From contig JAJFHW010000232.1 in NCBI GenBank assembly GCA_021775385.1, positions 1 to 5,976 of the forward strand: a DNA stretch of 5,976 nt, given 5' to 3'. This DNA comes from Hyphomicrobiales bacterium (lineage in GTDB: Bacteria > Pseudomonadota > Alphaproteobacteria > Rhizobiales > HXMU1428-3). The position numbers and the translations under genes were made by a program. The notes beneath the pieces are model-generated. The model was not told where the DNA came from. It searched no databases and worked only from the letters and a program-made list of their open reading frames with translations. Below are positions 1 through 5,976 of the stretch, in pieces (within the stretch, counting starts at the first letter, position 1; every line of letters starts with the position of its first letter).

Positions 1-24
1 GTCATCGCACGGTCAATGTGTTTG

Positions 25-39
25 GAATTATTTTAATTC
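25..39. repeat. Inverted repeat GAATTA-TTT-TAATTC
   Basis: Perfect 6-base arms (25-30 and 34-39) are separated by TTT. The element is AT-rich and lies about 110-125 bases before the gltB start. It may be a protein-binding site. It is too short and too AT-rich to be a convincing intrinsic terminator for an upstream gene, and no run of T follows it. Confidence 0.25.
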
Positions 40-63
40 GATACGCAGCTGATAGGGGATGGC

Positions 64-86
64 TTGTGCTTATGTGAGCTACACAA
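64..86. repeat. Inverted repeat TTGTG-N13-CACAA upstream of gltB
   Basis: Perfect 5-base arms lie at 64-68 and 82-86. A nested TGTG-N5-CACA pair (73-76 and 82-85) shares the right arm. The repeat sits just upstream of and across the candidate -35 element, where an activator or repressor might bind. It does not match a regulator site that I recognise, and arms this short carry little statistical weight. Confidence 0.25.
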
Positions 87-106
87 ATTCTGCGCTTTTA
101 TATATG
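78..106 (+). promoter_or_regulatory. Weak sigma70-like promoter candidate for gltBD
   Basis: GCTACA (78-83) and TATATG (101-106) are separated by 17 bases. They match the -35 and -10 consensus at only three and four of six positions respectively. TATATA at 99-104 is an overlapping -10 alternative. Initiation near 111-114 would give a leader of about 40 bases to the ATG at 152, and would leave the ATG at 116 with almost no leader. The -35 match is poor, so activator dependence or a promoter left of the window is equally possible. Confidence 0.25.
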
Positions 107-113
107 TAGCGCA
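91..113. repeat. Inverted repeat TGCGCT-N11-AGCGCA upstream of gltB
   Basis: Two perfect 6-base arms (91-96 and 108-113) flank an 11-base AT-rich spacer that contains the candidate -10 element. The spacing of arm centres, 17 bases, is somewhat more than one and a half helical turns. It could be an operator lying over the promoter or a short stem-loop, but arms this short can also occur by chance. Confidence 0.35.
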
Positions 114-132
114 TTATGTGGAGAGCTCATTT

Positions 133-142
133 GGGTGGAAAG
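133..142 (+). promoter_or_regulatory. Candidate ribosome binding site of gltB
   Basis: A purine-rich stretch, GGGTGGAAAG, precedes the ATG at 152. Its GGA core lies 12 bases upstream of that ATG, slightly long but usable. The 20 bases before the alternative ATG at 116 are T/A-rich with no comparable purine run. This is the main sequence reason for preferring the start at 152. The match to the anti-Shine-Dalgarno sequence is only moderate. Confidence 0.5.
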
Positions 143-151
143 ACTATTTGG

Positions 152-3100
152 ATGAAAAAATTGAGCCATAAAGTGACACAAGAAAATAAAAAGAAATCCC
201 TTAAACAGGGTGCTGAAGGGTTATATGACCCTAGAAACGAACATGACGCCTGTGGCATTGGTTTTGTTGCACACATGAAAAATGTCAAAAGTCATGACAT
301 TGTTTCTAAAGGGTTAGAAATCCTTAAAAACCTAGAACATCGCGGTGCTGTTGGTGCTGACCCTAAAGCAGGTGATGGGTGTGGTATCCTCATTCAGACA
401 CCTGATGAGTTCTTTCGCCCTATCATGAAAGAGCAAAACATTGAATTGCCTGAAGTCGGGTCTTATTCAGCTGCGCCGATCTTTTTGCCGAAAGATCCGG
501 CTGCGCGTCAGGCTATTCAGAAAATCATTGAGGAAGAAATTAAGGCACGCGGCCAAAACTTCCTGGGTTGGCGTGATGTGCCTGTTGATAATTCAGATCT
601 TGGTTATTCAGTTTTGCCAACAGAACCTGATCATGTACAAGTTTTTATTGGTCGTAGCGATGATATCGCTACAGTCGAAGATTTTGAATTAAAACTCTTC
701 ATTATACGTCGTTGTATTGAGCTGCGAATTGAGCGTGAGCAACCTTCGGGCTATGAATTCTTTTATATTTCTTCTATGTCCGCTCGCACGGTGCTTTATA
801 AGGGCTTACTGCTCTCATTCCAGGTTGGCAATTACTTTAAAGACCTTACAGACGAACGTGTTCAATCTGCGTTGGCATTGGTTCACCAGCGTTTTTCAAC
901 CAACACGTTCCCAACTTGGTCACTGGCTCAACCTTTCCGCATGATTTGTCATAATGGTGAGATTAACACTGTTCGTGGTAATGTGAACTGGATGGCTGCT
1001 CGTCAAGCTACAATGAAATCTGAGATCATTGGAGACGACCTAGATAAGATTTGGCCCCTTATACCTGATGGTCAATCTGACAGCGCAAGTTTTGATAATG
1101 CATTAGAACTTTTGGTTCGTGGCGGCTATGATATGGCGCATGCTATGATGCTTCTTGTGCCTGAAGCTTGGGCTGGCAATCCATTGATGGATGATGAACG
1201 CCGTGCTTTTTACGAATATAACGCAGCGATCATGGAACCATGGGATGGCCCTGCAGCTTTGGCCTTTACTGATGGCGTAAAAATTGGCGCAACTCTTGAC
1301 CGAAATGGCTTACGCCCTGCCCGCTACCTTGTGACATCCGATGATATTGTTATGTTAGCATCTGAGATGGGTGTTCTTACTTTTGAAGAAACTAAGATTA
1401 CTCATAAATGGCGCCTGCAACCTGGTAAAATGCTTCTTATCGACCTTGAGCAAGGCCGAATTATTTCTGATGAAGAATTAAAATCTGACCTTGCAAAGAG
1501 CCACCCTTATCAAGAATGGCTTGAAAAAGGACAAATCAAAGTTTCTGAATTACCAGAAGTTCCGCACCAAGATGATCCATCAACTATCAGCTTGCTTGAT
1601 AAGCAACAAGCTTTTGGCATCACGTCAGAGACTATTAAGTTCTTGCTAGAACCAATGGCACTGACTGGGCAAGAAGCAACGGGCTCGATGGGAACGGACA
1701 CACCAGTAGCGGCTCTTTCTGATCGCCCGAAACTGTTGCACACTTATTTTAAGCAAAATTTTGCACAAGTGACCAACCCTCCTATTGACCCTATTCGTGA
1801 AGAATTAGTGATGTCATTAGTGAGCTTTATTGGACCACGCCCGAATTTACTTGATCACGAAAATCGCTCTGATTTGAAACGACTTGAGGTTTCTCAACCG
1901 GTTCTTTCAAATGAAGGTTTAGAGAAGATCCGAGCGATTGGTGACATCCCAGATAATAAATTTAAAACAAAGACACTTGATATTACCTTCCCTGTAACTG
2001 ACGGGGTTGATGGTATGGAAGATGCGTTAGCTAACCTCAAAGCTCAAGCTGAAGAAGCTGTTAAGACCGGCTTTAACATTATTATTCTTTCTGACAGGGC
2101 TGTGTCTACCGATCGGGTTGCTATCCCATCACTTCTGGCGACATCTGCTGTTCATCAAAGCTTGATTGTTAAAGGACTTCGCACATCAGTTGGCCTGCTG
2201 GTTGAAACTGGTGAAGCCGTTGAGATCAACCAATTTGCGACACTTGGTGGTTTTGGTGCTGAAGCGGTGAACCCTTATCTTGCTTTTGATACTCTTGAAA
2301 ACATCCTACAAGACCTTGATGAAGACATTACATTTGATGAAGCTAAAAATCGCTACCGCAAGGCACTGAATAAAGGTCTCCTTAAGGTGATGTCAAAGAT
2401 GGGCATCTCGACTTATCAATCTTATTGCGGTGCACAAATTTTTGATGCCGTTGGTTTAAATAGCGAATTTATTAAACGGTATTTCACGGGCACTCATTCG
2501 CAGATTGAAGGCGTTGGCCTTCATGAAATTGCTATTGAAACGTTTAACCGCCATGCATCTGCTTTCGGTCATGAAATGATTATGACTAACTCGCTTGATG
2601 TTGGAGGTGAATATGCTTACCGGATCCGCGGTGAAGCTCACGTTTGGGAACCTGAGACAATTGCTGACCTTCAGCATGCTGTACGTGGTAACTCCGCTGA
2701 GAAATATGCTGAATTTGCCAAAACTGTAAATAATCAGGCTAAACGCTTGAAGACTTTGCGCGGGCTTTTCCGTATTAAGTCAGCTGAAGAACTTGGACGT
2801 TCGTCAATTTCAATTGATGATGTTGAACCTGCTTCAGATATTGTGAAACGTTTCTCGACTGGCGCTATGTCTTATGGTTCGATTTCTCGTGAAGCGCATA
2901 CGACACTTGCGATTGCGATGAACCGCATTGGTGGTAAGTCAAACACTGGTGAGGGCGGCGAAGAGCGGGAACGTTTTACGCCTCTGCCAAATGGTGACAG
3001 TGAGCGTTCAGCTATTAAGCAAGTGGCCTCTGGTCGTTTTGGTGTGACCACTGAATATCTTGCTAACTCGGATATGATCCAAATTAAAATGGCACAAGGT

Positions 3101-4855
3101 GCTAAACCTGGTGAGGGCGGGCAACTGCCTGGCCATAAGGTTGATGGTGTGATTGCTAAGGTGCGTCACTCAACACCAGGTGTTGGTTTGATTTCTCCGC
3201 CTCCTCATCATGATATTTATTCGATTGAAGATTTGGCTCAACTTATTTATGACCTTAAAAACGTGAACTCACGCGCTGATATTAGCGTGAAACTTGTTTC
3301 TGAAGTTGGTGTTGGCACAGTTGCTGCGGGTGTTGCTAAGGCACGTGCTGATCACATTACGGTTTCAGGGTTTGAAGGCGGTACAGGTGCGTCACCTCTT
3401 ACTTCTATTAAGCATGCTGGTTCTCCTTGGGAAATTGGCCTTGCTGAAACTCAGCAAACACTTGTTCTGAATAATTTACGCTCACGCATTGCCTTGCAGG
3501 TTGATGGTGGTTTGCGTACTGGACGTGATGTATTAATTGGAGCGCTTCTTGGTGCTGACGAATTTGGTTTTGCTACAGCACCATTGATTGCGGCTGGTTG
3601 TTTGATGATGCGCAAGTGTCATTTGAACACCTGCCCGGTTGGTATTGCAACACAAGACCCCGTGCTACGAAAGCGCTTTAAAGGTGCCCCTGAACATGTG
3701 ATTAACTACTTCTTCTTCGTTGCTGAAGAAGTGAGAACGTTGATGGCTGAACTTGGCGTTAAGTCTTTAACTGAGCTTGTTGGTCATTCTGAATATCTTG
3801 AAAAAGATACAGCCATTGATCATTGGAAAGCTCAAGGTCTTGACTTCACGAACCTCTTCCATCGCCCTGACGTTGGCGATGAAATTGGAATTCATCACAG
3901 CGAACTACAAAAACATATGATTGATGACATTCTTGATCGTAAACTGATTGAGCTCGCCAAACCAGCTATTGAAGATGGCAAGGCTGTGAAAATCGACCTA
4001 CCTATCACCAATATTGATCGCTCAACAGGTGCGATGCTTTCAGGCGAAATTGCTTTAAAGCATGGTGTTCAAGGATTGCCTGATGACAGTGTTTGGGCCA
4101 CATTGCGCGGTACTTGCGGACAGAGCTTTGGTGCATTTGTTGCACAAGGCGTTACACTAGACCTTATTGGTGTTGGTAATGACTATGTTGGTAAAGGTCT
4201 TTCTGGTGGTCGGTTGATAGTTAGACCACCTGTGGAATCTGGCATTGTTCCTGAAGAGAGCATTATTGTTGGTAATACTGTTCTTTATGGCGCTGTTTCT
4301 GGCGAGGCATATTTACGCGGTGTTGCAGGTGAGCGTTTTGCGGTTCGTAACTCAGGCGCAATAGCTGTTGTTGAAGGTACTGGCGATCATGGTTGTGAGT
4401 ATATGACTGGCGGCGTTGTTGTTGTGCTTGGTGAAACAGGGAGAAACTTTGCTGCTGGTATGTCTGGTGGTATTGCCTATGTTTATGACGAAGCAGATGA
4501 TTTTGAACGGCGTTGTAACATGGCGATGGTTGATCTTGAGCCTATTGTTCAAGAAGAAGACAGCCTTTCTTCTAAGAGCCATCAATCTGGTGATCTTGAG
4601 TCGCATGGTCTTGTTGACGTGATGCATGACATGACAACTATGGATGCTGAGCGCCTTTATCAACTGATTGAACGTCATGCTCATTATACGGGCTCTACGC
4701 GAGCAAAAGAGATTTTGGCGAACTGGGAAACCAGCTTATCCAAATTTGTGAAAGTTATGCCTGTTGAATATAGACGTGCGTTGTTAGAAATGTCGCGTCA
4801 GCAAAATAATACACCTGAAGGTGAATTAGAAATTGGTTTGAGAGGGGATAAGTAA
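152..4855 (+). CDS. gltB: Glutamate synthase (NADPH) large/alpha subunit, complete
   Basis: This is the cytoplasmic alpha subunit of GOGAT, which converts glutamine plus 2-oxoglutarate to two glutamates using electrons from GltD. From the ATG at 152 it is 1567 residues, within the family range. Residues 1-33 look like a propeptide. Cys34 (codon at 251, in [10 protein letters not shown]) would become the N-terminal nucleophile of the class II amidotransferase domain (about 34-430), with [11 protein letters not shown] around 266-276 forming the oxyanion region. A central domain follows (about 470-780). The FMN-binding TIM barrel (about 820-1200) shows NTGEGGEE near 931-938, [14 protein letters not shown], and [10 protein letters not shown]. 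The [3Fe-4S] cysteines are 1150, 1156 and 1161 (C-x5-C-x4-C, bases 3599-3634). The C-terminal glycine-rich GXGXG beta-helix covers about 1340-1450. An in-frame ATG at 116 would add 12 residues, but it lacks a ribosome site and lies beside the candidate promoter. No frameshift or missing catalytic residue was seen. The identification is certain; the exact start is probable. Confidence 0.97.
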   Translation: MKKLSHKVTQENKKKSLKQGAEGLYDPRNEHDACGIGFVAHMKNVKSHDIVSKGLEILKNLEHRGAVGADPKAGDGCGILIQTPDEFFRPIMKEQNIELPEVGSYSAAPIFLPKDPAARQAIQKIIEEEIKARGQNFLGWRDVPVDNSDLGYSVLPTEPDHVQVFIGRSDDIATVEDFELKLFIIRRCIELRIEREQPSGYEFFYISSMSARTVLYKGLLLSFQVGNYFKDLTDERVQSALALVHQRFSTNTFPTWSLAQPFRMICHNGEINTVRGNVNWMAARQATMKSEIIGDDLDKIWPLIPDGQSDSASFDNALELLVRGGYDMAHAMMLLVPEAWAGNPLMDDERRAFYEYNAAIMEPWDGPAALAFTDGVKIGATLDRNGLRPARYLVTSDDIVMLASEMGVLTFEETKITHKWRLQPGKMLLIDLEQGRIISDEELKSDLAKSHPYQEWLEKGQIKVSELPEVPHQDDPSTISLLDKQQAFGITSETIKFLLEPMALTGQEATGSMGTDTPVAALSDRPKLLHTYFKQNFAQVTNPPIDPIREELVMSLVSFIGPRPNLLDHENRSDLKRLEVSQPVLSNEGLEKIRAIGDIPDNKFKTKTLDITFPVTDGVDGMEDALANLKAQAEEAVKTGFNIIILSDRAVSTDRVAIPSLLATSAVHQSLIVKGLRTSVGLLVETGEAVEINQFATLGGFGAEAVNPYLAFDTLENILQDLDEDITFDEAKNRYRKALNKGLLKVMSKMGISTYQSYCGAQIFDAVGLNSEFIKRYFTGTHSQIEGVGLHEIAIETFNRHASAFGHEMIMTNSLDVGGEYAYRIRGEAHVWEPETIADLQHAVRGNSAEKYAEFAKTVNNQAKRLKTLRGLFRIKSAEELGRSSISIDDVEPASDIVKRFSTGAMSYGSISREAHTTLAIAMNRIGGKSNTGEGGEERERFTPLPNGDSERSAIKQVASGRFGVTTEYLANSDMIQIKMAQGAKPGEGGQLPGHKVDGVIAKVRHSTPGVGLISPPPHHDIYSIEDLAQLIYDLKNVNSRADISVKLVSEVGVGTVAAGVAKARADHITVSGFEGGTGASPLTSIKHAGSPWEIGLAETQQTLVLNNLRSRIALQVDGGLRTGRDVLIGALLGADEFGFATAPLIAAGCLMMRKCHLNTCPVGIATQDPVLRKRFKGAPEHVINYFFFVAEEVRTLMAELGVKSLTELVGHSEYLEKDTAIDHWKAQGLDFTNLFHRPDVGDEIGIHHSELQKHMIDDILDRKLIELAKPAIEDGKAVKIDLPITNIDRSTGAMLSGEIALKHGVQGLPDDSVWATLRGTCGQSFGAFVAQGVTLDLIGVGNDYVGKGLSGGRLIVRPPVESGIVPEESIIVGNTVLYGAVSGEAYLRGVAGERFAVRNSGAIAVVEGTGDHGCEYMTGGVVVVLGETGRNFAAGMSGGIAYVYDEADDFERRCNMAMVDLEPIVQEEDSLSSKSHQSGDLESHGLVDVMHDMTTMDAERLYQLIERHAHYTGSTRAKEILANWETSLSKFVKVMPVEYRRALLEMSRQQNNTPEGELEIGLRGDK
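4841..4847 (+). promoter_or_regulatory. Ribosome binding site of gltD, inside the gltB 3' end
   Basis: AGAGGGG lies 7 bases before the gltD ATG at 4855 and within the last codons of gltB. Together with the TAATG stop/start overlap (4853-4857) it fixes the gltD start. It suggests that ribosomes ending gltB reinitiate on gltD, keeping the two subunits near equal amounts. The coupling is inferred from the arrangement. Confidence 0.7.
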
Positions 4856-5976
4856 TGGGTAAAATTACTGGATTTCTTGAAATTGAAAAACAAGAACGCT
4901 CTTATAAGCCAGCGTCTGATCGTATTCGTCATTATGATGAGTTCGTTATACCTTTATCTGAAGAGCAGGTAAAGGGACAGGCTGCGCGTTGTATGGATTG
5001 CGGTATTCCTTTCTGTCATACGGGTTGCCCGGTGAATAACCAAATTCCAGATTGGAATGATTTGGTATTTAATGACGATTGGAAGGAGGCTTCCGAGAAT
5101 TTGCATTCAACCAATAACTTCCCTGAATTTACTGGCCGCATTTGTCCAGCCCCTTGTGAAGCTGCTTGCACGCTAAACCTTGAAGAAATGCCTGTTTCTA
5201 TCAAGACAGTTGAATGTGCGATTGTTGACAAGGCCTGGGAAAATGGTTGGTTACCGCCAGTACAAGCGCCATCACAATCTGGCAAACGTGTTGCTGTTGT
5301 TGGTGCTGGTCCAGCTGGTATGGCAGCGGCTCAACAACTTGCACGCGCTGGTCATGATGTTCACCTTTATGAAAAGAATAACAAAGCTGGCGGATTGCTT
5401 AGATATGGCATTCCTGACTTTAAACTCGATAAAAAATTAATTGATCGCCGTGTGAGCCAAATGGAGCAAGAAGGTGTTACCTTCCACACAGGTATTAATG
5501 TTGGTTTTGATAAATCCATTGAAGATTTACGTGATGAGCATGATGCTCTCTTGCTAACTGGTGGCTCGGAAGATCCGCGTGATCTACCAATTCCAGGACG
5601 AGATTTACATGGTGTGCATTTTGCCATGGATTTCCTTACTCAACAAAACCGCCGTGTTTCTAACGAACCTATCACTCAATATGAGCCGATTTTAGCAGAA
5701 GGCAAACATGTTGTTGTTATTGGCGGCGGCGACACTGGGTCTGACTGTATTGGCACATCTATTCGCCAAGGCTGTCTCTCTGTAACTCAATTAGAGATTA
5801 TGCCAAAGCCCCCAGAAGCTGAAGACAAGCTTATGACATGGCCTCACTGGCCTCTGAAAATGCGCACATCTAGCAGCCAAGCTGAAGGAGCGGAGCGTGA
5901 CTGGTCTGTTATGACTTCTGAATTCAAAGGCAGTGCTGGTAAGGTGACGGCTATTAATTGCGTCAAGGTTGACGAG
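4855..5976 (+). CDS. gltD: Glutamate synthase (NADPH) small/beta subunit, partial (3' end outside window)
   Basis: This is the beta subunit of GOGAT, which oxidises NADPH and feeds electrons through FAD and two [4Fe-4S] clusters to GltB. It starts [20 protein letters not shown], the usual family N-terminus, and is open for 374 codons to the window edge. The family is usually about 470-480 residues, so roughly 100 C-terminal residues lie outside; this is a window cut, not a broken gene. Cluster-binding cysteines are at 46, 49, 54, 58 ([16 protein letters not shown]) and 97, 101, 105 ([12 protein letters not shown]). The FAD dinucleotide fold starts at GAGPAG (150-155), followed by [13 protein letters not shown]. 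The NADPH-binding fold has GGGDTG at 290-295. [20 protein letters not shown] near 328-347 is also typical. Related proteins (the dihydropyrimidine dehydrogenase N-terminal part, NfnB-like and AegA-like proteins) share this fold, but position directly after gltB fixes the assignment. Its ATG overlaps the gltB stop by one base. Confidence 0.97.
   Translation, partial: MGKITGFLEIEKQERSYKPASDRIRHYDEFVIPLSEEQVKGQAARCMDCGIPFCHTGCPVNNQIPDWNDLVFNDDWKEASENLHSTNNFPEFTGRICPAPCEAACTLNLEEMPVSIKTVECAIVDKAWENGWLPPVQAPSQSGKRVAVVGAGPAGMAAAQQLARAGHDVHLYEKNNKAGGLLRYGIPDFKLDKKLIDRRVSQMEQEGVTFHTGINVGFDKSIEDLRDEHDALLLTGGSEDPRDLPIPGRDLHGVHFAMDFLTQQNRRVSNEPITQYEPILAEGKHVVVIGGGDTGSDCIGTSIRQGCLSVTQLEIMPKPPEAEDKLMTWPHWPLKMRTSSSQAEGAERDWSVMTSEFKGSAGKVTAINCVKVDE

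Noticed and set aside
25..50. Possible intrinsic terminator of a gene to the left
   Set aside because: The GAATTA/TAATTC stem is AT-rich, has only a 3-base loop, and is not followed by a T run.
3..77. An open frame from the left edge to TGA at 75-77 that could be the tail of an upstream gene
   Set aside because: Only 24 codons are visible with no recognisable motif. Open stretches of this length are common by chance, and the same bases carry inverted repeats. An upstream gene end cannot be excluded but cannot be supported.
4352..4684. A 110-codon open frame on the minus strand within the gltB C-terminal domain
   Set aside because: It lies wholly opposite highly conserved gltB coding sequence, its translation is of low complexity with no recognisable domain, and it has no supporting context. 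It is a shadow of the gltB codons.
5016..5285. Minus-strand open frame opposite the gltD iron-sulfur region
   Set aside because: The + strand here encodes the conserved cysteine motifs of GltD in the correct frame, so the antisense frame is a by-product.
5700..5976. Absence of a stop codon in gltD, possibly suggesting a fusion or damaged gene
   Set aside because: The frame is intact with family motifs right up to the window edge, and the missing length equals what a normal GltD C-terminus would need outside the window.

Overview
The window carries one locus: the two genes of bacterial NADPH-dependent glutamate synthase (GOGAT), gltB followed by gltD on the + strand. A short upstream region (positions 1 to about 151) precedes gltB. 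gltB (large, alpha subunit) is complete, and gltD (small, beta subunit) runs off the right edge with about four fifths of its length present. No tRNA, rRNA, mobile element, CRISPR array or foreign-looking segment is visible.

The organism is most likely an alphaproteobacterium with moderate to low GC (mid-40s percent, estimated by eye). The evidence is the gltB-gltD order, the alphaproteobacterial wording of the GltB propeptide/catalytic junction ([15 protein letters not shown]), and the roughly 1,530-residue mature alpha subunit. Both genes favour T-ending codons and look alike in codon use, so neither appears recently acquired. The assignment is inferred from remembered family patterns, not from a search.

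Layout: positions 1-115 are noncoding as far as can be judged and contain three short inverted repeats and a weak sigma70-like promoter candidate. gltB is best started at the ATG at 152, not the ATG at 116. It ends with TAA at 4853-4855. gltD starts with the ATG at 4855, sharing one base with that stop, so the two genes are almost certainly co-transcribed and translationally coupled.

Together the two proteins form an iron-sulfur flavoenzyme. GltD takes electrons from NADPH through FAD and passes them through [4Fe-4S] clusters to the [3Fe-4S] cluster and FMN of GltB. GltB releases ammonia from glutamine in its N-terminal amidotransferase domain and channels it to the FMN site, where 2-oxoglutarate becomes glutamate. 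With glutamine synthetase this is the main ammonia assimilation route when ammonium is scarce. All key residues I could check are present. This is a conserved housekeeping region, and I found no convincing sign of an undescribed system in it.
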